Below, one piece after another: positions 56,441 through 64,000 of a DNA stretch of 64,000 bases. The notes under the pieces are model-generated. The model was not told the DNA's origin and ran no database searches. It was given only the letters and a program-made list of their open reading frames with translations. Position numbers and translations under genes: made by a program. The stretch is from Acidobacteriota bacterium (lineage in GTDB: Bacteria; Acidobacteriota; Blastocatellia; Pyrinomonadales; Pyrinomonadaceae): NCBI GenBank assembly GCA_003223935.1, contig QHXQ01000019.1:145847-209846 (forward strand), in the 5' to 3' direction. How positions within the stretch are numbered: the stretch's first letter is position 1; every line of letters starts with the position of its first letter.

Positions 56441-57523
56441 TCACTGCGCCAGTGGCGCGACAAAATTCTCGCCTCGAATCGTGCCCGTGAGACCTTTGGC
56501 TGGTCGCGCCACAGCGCGCACAAGCTCTGCGCGGACGACGGCTGCGTCTTCAATCGTCTCGCCCGCGAGGATGCACACGCCTGCGCCGAGCACAGCCCGA
56601 CGCACACGCGCGCCTGCGGCGATGTGTACGTCTTCCCAGAGCACCGCATCACGCACGTCTGCGCCCGGTTCGATGACTGAGCCGGGGCCGAGTTCTACGT
56701 CGCGCCCTGCGCGGCGCATGAGGGCGATGCTTGTGTCGAGGTAGCGGCGCACGGTGGAAAGTTCGTACCAGTAGCCCGTGGCGATGTGGGCGACGAGGCG
56801 CTCGCCCGTGCGCATGGCTTGCGGATAGATATCCGTGACCGTATCGGAGAAGGCGGCGCGCGGGATAAAGTCGAAGATGCGCGGCTCAAGAATGTGAATC
56901 CCTGTGAACATCAAAGGCGGTTCGATCGCGGACTGCGGATCGCGGATCGCGGATCGCTGTTCGCCGAGCGCAGATCGCTGATCGTTGATCGCTGCTCCGC
57001 TCTCACTTGATGGAGGGACGCTGTTCGCGTCCCTGACCTTATCGGACGCGGGGAAGTGACCGAAGCGTTCGAGCAGGTTATCGCGCACGTGCACGATGCT
57101 GTAACGCTCGCGCTCGACGTTGCGGCGCAGGACGAGCGTTGCCAATGCGCGCTCGCGCCGGTGTGTGGCGAGGGCTTCGTGCAGGTTGATATTGGTGGCG
57201 ATCTTGCCGTTGACGACGATGAAGGTGTCGCCTGATAAAAATTCGCGCGCGTTATCGAGCGCGCCGCTCGTGCCGAGAATTGTCGGCTCATCAAAGTAGC
57301 GCAGACGCACACCGAAGCTCGTGCCGTCACCCAAAGCCGCGCGCACGGACTCAGGTTGATGATGCAGATTAACTGCGATCTCTCGGCAGCCAAACTGCGC
57401 GAGATATTCTGCGACATAACCGACCAGCGGCCGGCCCATAAATGGGAGCGCCGGCTTCGCGCGGTCAATCGTCAGAGGCCAGAGACGTGTGCCGTAGCCC
57501 GCGGCCAAGATCATCGCACGCAT
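56441..57523 (-). CDS. NDP-sugar nucleotidyltransferase with left-handed beta-helix (MurU-like)
   Basis: 360 aa. N-terminal nucleotidyltransferase: AMILAAGYGTRLWPLTIDRAKPALPFMGRPLV, VNLHHQPE, FDEPTILGTSGALDNA. The usual metal-binding NGD is NGK here (FIVVNGKIATNI). Between about residues 165 and 200 a repeat-coded insert (INDQRSALGEQRSAIRDPQ) interrupts the domain just before PPLMFTGIHILEPRIFDF. C-terminal hexapeptide beta-helix (GPGSVIEPGADVRDAVLWEDVHIAAGARV) is absent from Pseudomonas MurU. Paired with the AmgK-like kinase, so likely makes UDP-MurNAc or a related sugar. Confidence 0.78.
   Translation of the reverse strand: MRAMILAAGYGTRLWPLTIDRAKPALPFMGRPLVGYVAEYLAQFGCREIAVNLHHQPESVRAALGDGTSFGVRLRYFDEPTILGTSGALDNAREFLSGDTFIVVNGKIATNINLHEALATHRRERALATLVLRRNVERERYSIVHVRDNLLERFGHFPASDKVRDANSVPPSSESGAAINDQRSALGEQRSAIRDPQSAIEPPLMFTGIHILEPRIFDFIPRAAFSDTVTDIYPQAMRTGERLVAHIATGYWYELSTVRRYLDTSIALMRRAGRDVELGPGSVIEPGADVRDAVLWEDVHIAAGARVRRAVLGAGVCILAGETIEDAAVVRAELVRAVARPAKGLTGTIRGENFVAPLAQ
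56924..57000. repeat. Tandem array of eleven 7-mers (GATCGCG type) inside a coding region
   Basis: GATCGCG, GACTGCG, GATCGCG, GATCGCG, GATCGCT, GTTCGCC, GAGCGCA, GATCGCT, GATCGTT, GATCGCT and GCTCCGC follow each other without gaps. Translated on the minus strand they give a 7-residue pattern (QRSAL.., QRSAI.., PQSAI..) within the nucleotidyltransferase. Confidence 0.9.
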
Positions 57524-57529
57524 AAGAAC

Positions 57530-57593
57530 AATGGTCGGTGGTCAGTGGTCAGCGACCGCCAGGTTTTAACTGATCACTGACCACTGACCACTG
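57530..57593. repeat. Heptamer inverted-repeat element (GGTCAGT units)
   Basis: Left arm ATGGTCGGTGGTCAGTGGTC, spacer CCAGGTTTTAACTG, right arm ATCACTGACCACTGACCACT. It fills the gap between the HARE-HTH gene and the nucleotidyltransferase and ends seven bases before the latter's start codon. Confidence 0.88.
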
Positions 57594-57597
57594 CTTT

Positions 57598-58203
57598 TCA
57601 AGATGCTTGGGCCGCGTCGCGGATCATGAGGTCGAATGTGCCGGGGGCGACTTTGCGAAAGCGGCGATTGCGGTTGAGCGAGACGGCGATGCTGATGGTC
57701 GGATGCTGACCCGTGAATTGAAAGCCGCCCTCTTTGAGCCGATTATAAATCTCGTTGACGTGGAGCGGCACGCCCGCTTCGCGCAGGATCATGGATGTAG
57801 CCTGCGGGATCGTGCGGTCGTAGAAACGATCATCCTTGATCTCTATGTCGGCGCGTACGGGCGGGATGTGATGCGGCACTGCGGGCGTGCGCGGCTGAGG
57901 CGCAAAACCCGGCGGCGCGTTGTAGCCGGTGGCGACCGGGGCAGCTTTCGCTTCGTCGCGGCGGAGCGCGCTTTCGATCTCGGCATCGGACGGCGGGGCC
58001 GGCGCGGGGTTGATGACGGACGACAGGATGCGCAGCATCGCGGCTTCGGTCTGACCGGCGATGGCGTCCATCTCTGCGAGTTCCGTGCGCAGCTTCTCGG
58101 CTTCGAGTTCGAGGTCGGCGAGCCGTGCGGCCAAGCGATTGCGCGTGGCCCGCGTCTGGCGCAGACTCTGTTCGAGCGTGGCTAAGAGATTTTCATCGGG
58201 CAT
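57598..58203 (-). CDS. Coiled-coil and HARE-HTH domain protein
   Basis: 201 aa. Residues 5-60 are a strong coiled coil (LEQSLRQTRATRNRLAARLADLELEAEKLRTELAEMD). A Pro/Ala-rich linker leads to a C-terminal winged helix (about 130-192: TIPQATSMILREAGVPLHVNEIYNRLKEGGFQFTGQHPTISIAVSLNRNRRFRKVAPGTFDL), the HARE-HTH fold seen in RNA polymerase delta and chromatin proteins. Possible DNA- or polymerase-binding adaptor. Specific role unknown. Confidence 0.72.
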   Translation of the reverse strand: MPDENLLATLEQSLRQTRATRNRLAARLADLELEAEKLRTELAEMDAIAGQTEAAMLRILSSVINPAPAPPSDAEIESALRRDEAKAAPVATGYNAPPGFAPQPRTPAVPHHIPPVRADIEIKDDRFYDRTIPQATSMILREAGVPLHVNEIYNRLKEGGFQFTGQHPTISIAVSLNRNRRFRKVAPGTFDLMIRDAAQAS

Positions 58204-58217
58204 AAATGTTAGCGGGG

Positions 58218-58270
58218 GGATGAAGGATGTGGGATGAACAGAGCGCGAATTATTGTTTCATCTCTCATCC
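58218..58270. repeat. Short heptamer-type inverted repeat (GGATGAA units)
   Basis: GGATGAAGGATGTGGGATGAAC (58218-58239) faces GTTTCATCTCTCATCC (58255-58270). It fills most of the gap between the polyprenyl synthetase stop and the HARE-HTH start. Weaker and shorter than the others. Confidence 0.6.
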
Positions 58271-58283
58271 GCAGTTCACTCCA

Positions 58284-59300
58284 TTAACTCTCGCGCTCAA
58301 GGATGTAAGTCGGAATTGAGCGCAGAGCGTCGCGGTATGGCGAATCGGGTAGCACGTCGAGCGTCGAACGCGCGGCTTCGGCGTACTCGACGGCGCGTCG
58401 GCGTGCGCGGGCCAACGCGCCGGTCTGTTCGGCGGCGGCGATGAGCGCAGCGCGCGGACTGTGGTCGTAATCGCCTGTGCGCATCACCGATAATACGGCG
58501 GCGCGCTGCTGTGGGTCGGCTGCGAGCAGATAGATGAGCGGGAGCGTCAACTTGCCTTCGAGCAGATCGACGCCGGCCGCTTTGCCGAGCGCATCTTCGG
58601 TCGCGGTGAAATCCAACAGATCATCAACAAGTTGAAAGGCCGTGCCGAGATGTAGGCCGTAATCGCGCAAGGCGCGCTGCGCATGCTCATCTGCGCCGCC
58701 CAAGAGCGCGCCGATCTCGCAGCAAGCGCTGAATAAGTATGCGGTCTTGCGCATGAGGATGTCGAAGTATTGCTCCTCTTCGAGGTCTGCGCGACCGAGC
58801 GTGGTCAGTTGCAGCAGTTCACCTTCGGTCATCTTGCGCGTGACGGCGGTCAGGATGTCGAGCACGGGCAGCGAACGCTCCGCGAGGCTCGTCTCGAAGG
58901 CCGACATGTAAAGCCAATCTCCCATCAGGACGGCCGTCTGATTGCCGAAGCGACTGTTGATCGAAGGCCGGTTGCGGCGCGTCTCTGCGTTGTCAATGAT
59001 GTCGTCATGCACGAGCGTCGCCGTGTGCAGGAACTCCATCACGGTTGCCATGCGGATGACATTGGGGCGCGCGGCCTCGCCGCCGACGGCGTAAGTCGAG
59101 AGCAGCGTCAGCGCGGGCCGGACGCGCTTGCCGCCCGAGGCGCGCAGGTAGTCGCCGATGTACGCGATGACTTGAATGTTCGAGCGCGCTTGGCGCTCAA
59201 ACTCTGCTTCGACCAGTTGCAACTCCGGCGCGATCAGGCTGAAGATGCGCGCCGCAGTCAGTTGCGGCTCTTCCAGTGTGGCGAGATGACCTGTGTTCAT
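58284..59300 (-). CDS. Polyprenyl diphosphate synthase (trans-isoprenyl transferase)
   Basis: 338 aa. The first and second Asp-rich motifs are present: DDIIDNAETRR and LVDDLLDFTATED, with GGKRVRPALTLLS, TLVHDDIID and GKLTLPLIYLL. Two large residues are not found before the first Asp motif, favouring a long-chain product (C35-C45 for quinone side chains, IspB/HepT type). Preceded by tatD on the same strand across a CAGTTTT heptamer element. Confidence 0.92.
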   Translation of the reverse strand: MNTGHLATLEEPQLTAARIFSLIAPELQLVEAEFERQARSNIQVIAYIGDYLRASGGKRVRPALTLLSTYAVGGEAARPNVIRMATVMEFLHTATLVHDDIIDNAETRRNRPSINSRFGNQTAVLMGDWLYMSAFETSLAERSLPVLDILTAVTRKMTEGELLQLTTLGRADLEEEQYFDILMRKTAYLFSACCEIGALLGGADEHAQRALRDYGLHLGTAFQLVDDLLDFTATEDALGKAAGVDLLEGKLTLPLIYLLAADPQQRAAVLSVMRTGDYDHSPRAALIAAAEQTGALARARRRAVEYAEAARSTLDVLPDSPYRDALRSIPTYILERES

Positions 59301-59407
59301 AGGGTGACGTGTGACGGGTTGCAGTTTGCAGAGGTTACAGCCTTGCCCTGCTCACGCATTCAACCGTCTCGGTTCTTTATAGCATTAACCGACGAATGGC
59401 GAAAGCT

Positions 59408-59464
59408 TGAAGACAGTTTTCAGTTTTCAGTGATCGGCGCAAAGCTGAAAACTGAAAACTGTTT
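59408..59464. repeat. Heptamer inverted-repeat element (CAGTTTT units)
   Basis: AGACAGTTTTCAGTTTTCAG (about 59410-59430) is inverted at 59445-59464 (CTGAAAACTGAAAACTGTTT). It sits between tatD and the polyprenyl synthetase; here the downstream start codon is about 110 bases away, unlike the other elements. The 59301-59407 gap holds no gene. Confidence 0.85.
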
Positions 59465-59466
59465 TT

Positions 59467-60252
59467 TCATAGTTGCAGTTTGAAGAGACGCGCAAAGTTG
59501 GCGCTTGTGCTGCGGCCAAACTCGGCTAGATCGAGGTCATACAAGTCGGCGACGACGCGAGCCGTTTCAACCACGCGCGCCGGTTCGTTGCGCCGGCCGC
59601 GAAATGGGACTGGCGTGAGAAACGGGCAATCGGTTTCAACGAGCAGCCAGTCGAGCGGTATGCGGCGCGCGATGGCGCGCAACGCCTCGGCGTTCTTAAA
59701 CGTGACGTTGCCGGCAAAAGAGATCAGCAAACCGAGTTCGAGGGCCGCTTCGGCCAACGCCCAACTGCCGCCGAAGCAGTGCATGATGCCGCCAAGTTTC
59801 GCCCCGCTCCATTCAGCGCGCAGGATCGCCGCCGTGTCTTCGTCAGCTTCGCGCGAGTGAATGATCACGGGCAACTGCGCCGCACGCGCCAAACGCAACT
59901 GCCACGCGAAGACTTCGCGCTGCGCTTCGCGCGGCGAGTTGTCGTAATGATAATCGAGGCCAATCTCGCCCCAAGCCAACACGCGCGGACTGCTGCGCAT
60001 GATCTGTTGCAGACGCTCCGCCGCCCGTTCATCAAACAAACGCGCGTCGTGCGGATGCACACCGGCTGCCGCATAGACGCCTTCATAGCGTTCAGCAATC
60101 TCAAGCGCACGCTCCAATGATCCACTGTGCGGATCGCCCGTACCCACATTCAAAATCGCAACGACACCGGCCGCACGCGCACGCGCCACGACCTCATCGC
60201 GATCCGCGTCGTACTCCGGCCCGTCTATATGCGCGTGTGAATCAACAAACAT
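59467..60252 (-). CDS. TatD family metal-dependent hydrolase
   Basis: 261 aa from ATG 60252 (MFVDSHAHIDGPEY); the extra 18 codons in the ORF track are translated repeat. Metal ligands: DSHAHID, WGEIGLDYHY (Glu), IIHSREADEDT (His), GIMHCFGGSW (His), VETDCPFLTP (Asp). TatD enzymes are 3'-5' exonucleases or AP endonucleases on single-stranded DNA and RNA. Located directly after metG, a common arrangement. Confidence 0.92.
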   Translation of the reverse strand: MFVDSHAHIDGPEYDADRDEVVARARAAGVVAILNVGTGDPHSGSLERALEIAERYEGVYAAAGVHPHDARLFDERAAERLQQIMRSSPRVLAWGEIGLDYHYDNSPREAQREVFAWQLRLARAAQLPVIIHSREADEDTAAILRAEWSGAKLGGIMHCFGGSWALAEAALELGLLISFAGNVTFKNAEALRAIARRIPLDWLLVETDCPFLTPVPFRGRRNEPARVVETARVVADLYDLDLAEFGRSTSANFARLFKLQL

Positions 60253-60257
60253 GAGCA

Positions 60258-60334
60258 GAAATGATGAAAGATGAATGCGGAACGACGAATACAGAAGATT
60301 ATTCATCGTTCATCGTTCTACATTCATCATTTCA
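60258..60334. repeat. Heptamer inverted-repeat element (GATGAAT/ACGATGA units)
   Basis: GAAATGATGAAAGATGAATG (from 60258) is inverted at 60301-60333 (ATTCATCGTTCATCGTTCTA). It fills the metG-tatD gap, touches the tatD start and overlaps the metG stop. Same word family as the element at 20-228. Confidence 0.82.
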
Positions 60335-62528
60335 ATCGTGCGCCATTCGGCACGTCTTCTGTGAAGGTGGCGAGGATGGGCTTGCCTTCGTCGCCGACCG
60401 AAGCGGCGAGCACCATGCCTTGCGATTCGAGACCGCGTAGCTTACGCGGCTTTAGGTTGGCGACGAAGATCAACTTGCGGCCGACGAGCGTCTCCGGTTC
60501 ATAGTGTTCGGCGATGCCGGCGAGAATCTGGCGCGGTTGCGCTTCGCCTAAGTCCACAGTGAAGCGCAACAACTTATCTGATTTCGGAATGCGCTCGGCG
60601 GTCAGCACTTCGCCGACGCGCAACTCGACTTTGGCGAAGTCACCGATTTCGATCTGATTGACGACGCCTTCGGGTGCAGCAGACGACGGCACCGCGTCAG
60701 CTTCGGTTGCGCCGAGCATCGGTGGCTGAGGGCTAGTCTCTGCGTTTGAAGGCGCGCTGGGCACGGCGTCCGCTTCAGTCGCGTGCGCGCCAGAGGTCGC
60801 GGGCGTTTGTGCGTTCGTCGCCGCAGTTTGCTGTCCTGCTGTCGGCGCAAGTTCTTTTTCTATCTCTGCCATCTTCTTCGCTCTGTCGAGGCGCGGAAAG
60901 AGCGGCGCGACTGCGCCGACGCTTGTGCCCGCGGCCAAGCCTCCCCATGTTAGTTTTGCTGGATCGTTTGCTTCGATCTCTGTGGTCTGGTCCAAATGCT
61001 GCCAGATGGCGCGCGCCGAGTCGGGCATGAACGGATAGAGCATGACGGCGAGCCAGCGTAGCGTCTCGGCCGCGCGATAGAGCACGGCGTTAAGCGTCTG
61101 GCGCTGCGCTTTGTCCTTCGCCAATTCCCAAGGCTTCGCGTCCGAGATCAACTTATCCACGCGCGCAATGATCGTCCAAGCTGTTTCGAGCGCGCGACTG
61201 AAAGCGTGCTCGTCCAGCAAGCGCACAAACTGATCGCGCGCCAATTCAACCGCGCTCGCCAACCCTTGCGCGTCCGCATCAACACCCGCGCGTTTGGCGT
61301 GCAAGCGTTGCGCTTCGCCGATGTCGTCCGACGGCACGCGACCGTCACAATAACGCTCGATCATCGTCAGCGTGCGACTCACAAGATTGCCCAGCCCGCT
61401 CGCCAGATCGCTGTTCGTGCGCGCGATCAGAGCTTCATAACTGAAATTACTATCCTGCCCGAAGACCATCTCGCGCAGCAGGAAATAGCGCACAGGGTCA
61501 ATGCCGAACTGCCGGCGCAGCAGATTAATGTCAATCGAATTGCCGAGCGTCTTCGACAACTTGCGCGCCGCTTGATCAACCCAAGTGCCGTGCGCGATGA
61601 CTGCGGTCGGTTGCTCTATCCCCGCAGCCATCAAGAACGCGGGCCAATAGATCGCGTGCTGGCGCAAGATGTCTTTGCCGATGAAATGAAACGCGGTGTG
61701 CTCATCATCTTGCGTGTGCGGCCAGAATTTTTGAAACAGTGTGTCGTCCGCGCTGCTCCAGCCGAGCGCGGTGATGTAGTTCGTGAGTGCGTCGAGCCAG
61801 ATATAGACCGTGTGCGCCGGATCGTCCGGCACAGGGATCGCCCAACTGACCGAAGACTTCAGACGGCTGATCGACAAATCTTGCAGCCCGCGCTTGACGA
61901 AGCTAATGACCTCGTTGCGGCGCACGTCGGGCCGGACGAAATCGGGGCGCGCATCGTAGAGCGCAAGCAGCGCCTCGTCGTAATCTGACAGACGAAAGAA
62001 GTAGCTCTCTTCCGACACGCGGTCGAGCGGCGTCTCATGAATCAGACACGTCGGCGGCTCGCCCTCGCGCGCAGGCTTCGCGTACTCATCCTCCGTCTTA
62101 AACGTCGCACACGGCGCACAGAACCAGCCTTCATAAAAACCTTTGTAGATCGCCTCGCGCCCCTTCGGCGTCTGAGCGCGCGCGCACGCACGCCAGAACT
62201 CTGCGACCGCCCGATAATGAAACGGCTCGGTCGTGCGCATGAAGATGTCGTAGCCGCCGTGCGCGCCGTCGAGTTGAAACGCGGCGAACATCTTCTGCAA
62301 CTCGCCGACGATGTAATCAACATGCTCCTTCGGCGTCTTGCCCGTGCGCGCGGCGGCGCGCTGCACGTTCGTGCCGTGCTCGTCCGTGCCAGTCAGAAAA
62401 TAGGTCTCAGCACCACGCTGCCGACGCGCGCGCACGACGCAGTCCACGACGACAGTCGTGTACAAGTGCCCGACGTGCGGCAGGCTGTTCGCGTAATAGA
62501 TCGGCGTGGTGGCGTAGAAAGTATTCAT
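60327..62528 (-). CDS. metG: Methionyl-tRNA synthetase
   Basis: 733 aa class I synthetase. HIGH-type YYANSLPHVGHLYTT, the zinc insert with CAPC and a CxxH second knuckle (TCLIHE), KLSKTLGNSID (KMSKS equivalent). The catalytic body ends near residue 550; a low-complexity linker contains TEADAVPS twice; the C-terminal 105 residues are a tRNA-binding/EMAP domain (IEIGDFAKVELRVGEVLTAERIPKSDKLLRF ... GMVLAAS). Upstream is a TGGTCAG heptamer element abutting the ATG. Confidence 0.96.
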   Translation of the reverse strand: MNTFYATTPIYYANSLPHVGHLYTTVVVDCVVRARRQRGAETYFLTGTDEHGTNVQRAAARTGKTPKEHVDYIVGELQKMFAAFQLDGAHGGYDIFMRTTEPFHYRAVAEFWRACARAQTPKGREAIYKGFYEGWFCAPCATFKTEDEYAKPAREGEPPTCLIHETPLDRVSEESYFFRLSDYDEALLALYDARPDFVRPDVRRNEVISFVKRGLQDLSISRLKSSVSWAIPVPDDPAHTVYIWLDALTNYITALGWSSADDTLFQKFWPHTQDDEHTAFHFIGKDILRQHAIYWPAFLMAAGIEQPTAVIAHGTWVDQAARKLSKTLGNSIDINLLRRQFGIDPVRYFLLREMVFGQDSNFSYEALIARTNSDLASGLGNLVSRTLTMIERYCDGRVPSDDIGEAQRLHAKRAGVDADAQGLASAVELARDQFVRLLDEHAFSRALETAWTIIARVDKLISDAKPWELAKDKAQRQTLNAVLYRAAETLRWLAVMLYPFMPDSARAIWQHLDQTTEIEANDPAKLTWGGLAAGTSVGAVAPLFPRLDRAKKMAEIEKELAPTAGQQTAATNAQTPATSGAHATEADAVPSAPSNAETSPQPPMLGATEADAVPSSAAPEGVVNQIEIGDFAKVELRVGEVLTAERIPKSDKLLRFTVDLGEAQPRQILAGIAEHYEPETLVGRKLIFVANLKPRKLRGLESQGMVLAASVGDEGKPILATFTEDVPNGARLK

Positions 62529-62591
62529 CAGTGGTCAGTGGTCAGTGGTCAGTGGTCAGTGCAGACAGTTTTTAACTGATCGCTGACCACT
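62529..62591. repeat. Heptamer inverted-repeat element (GGTCAGT units)
   Basis: Four GTGGTCA-type units, spacer GACAGTTTTTAACTG, then a shortened right arm ATCGCTGACCACTTA. It fills the gap between the M28 peptidase stop and the metG ATG; the left arm begins one base before the start codon. Confidence 0.9.
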
Positions 62592-64000
62592 TATCTCCTC
62601 TGCGCTTTCGCAAATTCATCGTTCGGATTGAAGCGCGGCAACTCTGGCGCGTCGGCAATGTGGCGGCCAATGGCGAGCGCGATTTCGGCCTCTTGGATCA
62701 TGCCTTGAAAATTCCAAGTGTCGCTGTACTCGTCCGACGGTTGATGATAGTGCGCGTTGTTGTAAGCCTCGAACTGTTTTTGCCCCCAACCTTTGGGCCG
62801 GCCGATGAAATCATCGCCCGGTTCCAGATTGATCGAAGGCACGCCGACCTTGGCAAATGGGAAATGATCGGAACGATAGAACAGGCCCTGTTCCGGGCGG
62901 GCGTCGGGTTTCACTTCCATGCCGCGTTCACGCGCGACCGCTTCGACCACCGCTTGCAACGTCGAACGATTCGCGCCGAGCGGGATGAAATCGCGCGTCA
63001 GCCCCAGCACGTTCATCGAATCGAGATTAACGTCCGCCGCAGTCTTGGCCAAAGGCGCGAGCGGATGGCGCGCATACCATTCTGAACCGAGTAAGCCCTG
63101 CTCTTCGGCTGTCGTAAATAGAAATAGGATCGAGCGGCGCGGGCGTTCACTCTCAGGCAGATTAACGAGCGCCTGTGCGATGCCGAGCACAGACGCCACG
63201 CCCGATGCGTTATCAACTGCACCGTTGTAAATCTTATCGCCCGTCTTATCCGGTGCGCCTATGCCGAAGTGATCCCAATGCGCGCTGAAGACGACATACT
63301 CATCGCGCAGCCGCGCATCGCGGCCCGGCAAGATGCCGACGACGTTCGGCGCGGCCACGCGCTTTACCTCACTGTGCAGATCAATCGCGCCTTCGAGATT
63401 TAACGGCACGGGTTTGAAGTCGCGCGAGGCAGCCGCACGGCGGAGCGCATCGAGGTCTTGCCCCGCGAGTTTCATCAGGCGATGCCCGGCGGCGTCAGTC
63501 ATCCATGCACGCATCTTGAGGTACGGCGTTTTGTCGCCTGCGCCGCGTGCGATGTCGAAACGCCAAGAACCGTTCGACGTGCGCACGACGCTCCAAGGAT
63601 AGCCGGCCGACTCGTCCGTGTGCAGCAGGATCACGCCGGCCGCGCCACGTCGCGCGCCCTCTTCGTACTTGTACGTCCAACGACCGTAGTAAGTCAGCGC
63701 GCGCGCACCGAACAGGTTCGGCTCTTGCGGCGTCGCAGGCGGATCGTTGACGAGCATGACGAGAATCTTGCCGCGATAGTCGTCCGGTGTGCCCTTGTAG
63801 TCGTTCCAATGCTGCTCCGGCGCGTCAATGCCGTAACCGACAAACACAAGCGGCGCTTTGATCGCCACGTCCGCCTCTTGCGCGCCCGTGAACGCGACGT
63901 AATCGTCCGCGAACTTGAACGACTCCGAGCCGCTATTGCCGCTCACGTTCAACATCGTCGCCGGATCGGCCTTCACGCCGACGAGCGCGACAGGTTGAAA
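62591..64000 (-). CDS. M28 family metallopeptidase with PA domain (5' end beyond window)
   Basis: At least 469 aa; the frame stays open to base 64000 (FQPVALVG before the track's GTG), so the N-terminus, probably with a signal peptide, is outside. A PA-type insert (GYGIDAPEQHWNDYKG ... ALTYYGRWTYKYEEGARRGAAGVILLHT) precedes the catalytic domain. Zinc ligands: VFSAHWDHFG, GAVDNASGVA, TTAEEQGLLGS, NLDSMNVLG and YHQPSDEY. The family holds aminopeptidases and glutamate-carboxypeptidase-like enzymes, generally exported. Confidence 0.9.
   Translation of the reverse strand, partial: FQPVALVGVKADPATMLNVSGNSGSESFKFADDYVAFTGAQEADVAIKAPLVFVGYGIDAPEQHWNDYKGTPDDYRGKILVMLVNDPPATPQEPNLFGARALTYYGRWTYKYEEGARRGAAGVILLHTDESAGYPWSVVRTSNGSWRFDIARGAGDKTPYLKMRAWMTDAAGHRLMKLAGQDLDALRRAAASRDFKPVPLNLEGAIDLHSEVKRVAAPNVVGILPGRDARLRDEYVVFSAHWDHFGIGAPDKTGDKIYNGAVDNASGVASVLGIAQALVNLPESERPRRSILFLFTTAEEQGLLGSEWYARHPLAPLAKTAADVNLDSMNVLGLTRDFIPLGANRSTLQAVVEAVARERGMEVKPDARPEQGLFYRSDHFPFAKVGVPSINLEPGDDFIGRPKGWGQKQFEAYNNAHYHQPSDEYSDTWNFQGMIQEAEIALAIGRHIADAPELPRFNPNDEFAKAQRR

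Noticed and set aside
56339-57593. CRISPR-like direct repeats
   Set aside because: Units are 7 bp in continuous tandem with inverted arms and no unique spacers; no cas genes nearby.

Overview
The window is one 64 kb piece of a GC-rich bacterial chromosome, dense with housekeeping genes and without rRNA, tRNA, CRISPR, prophage or insertion-sequence genes that I can recognise. The gene set (lipopolysaccharide-export permeases LptF and LptG in one chain, DUF402, DUF3179, NamZ-type DUF1343, an AIM24/zinc-ribbon protein, ParAB, HslUV) fits a Gram-negative, probably an acidobacterium of the Blastocatellia type. That placement is inference from gene content; no marker in the window proves it.

Layout. 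0.2-5.1 kb (minus): NodIJ-like ABC exporter with a DUF402 protein, a fumarylacetoacetate-hydrolase-family enzyme, a small unknown protein and a fibronectin-III lipoprotein. 5.25-8.3 kb (plus): a tightly overlapped three-gene operon of a membrane protein, a processive family-2 glycosyltransferase and a membrane-anchored TIR protein. 8.4-10.4 kb (minus): hslV-hslU. 10.7-17.5 kb (plus): class-I amidotransferase-like hydrolase, SDR, NamZ, two small membrane proteins, recO and a fused lptF-lptG. 17.5-34.1 kb (mostly minus): ahcY-metK, a Xer recombinase, parA-parB, bifunctional nuclease-miaB, recN, ssb (plus), accA, dnaE, guaA. 34.2-40.3 kb: a PQQ-type beta-propeller protein, pssA-psd, a DUF465 protein, tsaB-rimI, pfkA. 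40.5-49.3 kb (mostly plus): mutS, nagZ, a peptide-binding lipoprotein, tsaC (minus), a zinc-motif unknown and a DUF3179 membrane protein. 49.3-64 kb (minus): SseB-like, ddl, arginase, AIM24, LOG, asnS, AmgK/MurU-like pair, HARE-HTH, polyprenyl synthetase, tatD, metG and a truncated M28 peptidase.

Two features stand out. First, the DUF3179 gene at 47985-49253 is interrupted by one in-frame TGA exactly where the family has the first cysteine of a CxxC motif. Fifteen bases after the TGA lies a six-base-pair hairpin whose loop is GGTCT, the loop of the classical E. coli fdhF SECIS. The simplest reading is a selenoprotein (UxxC) that an ordinary gene caller splits in two. Second, about a dozen gaps between genes hold hairpins built from tandem 7-bp units. 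The 7-mer differs from element to element, but five share a spacer related to AGTTTTTAACT. Most abut the start codon of the next gene, and two have entered coding sequence, one supplying a lipoprotein signal peptide and one an in-frame 7-residue repeat in a nucleotidyltransferase.

Working together: AhcY and MetK cover part of the SAM cycle; PssA and Psd make phosphatidylethanolamine; NagZ, NamZ and the AmgK/MurU-like pair suggest peptidoglycan turnover and recycling, with Ddl on the synthesis side; TsaB, TsaC and MiaB serve tRNA position 37.
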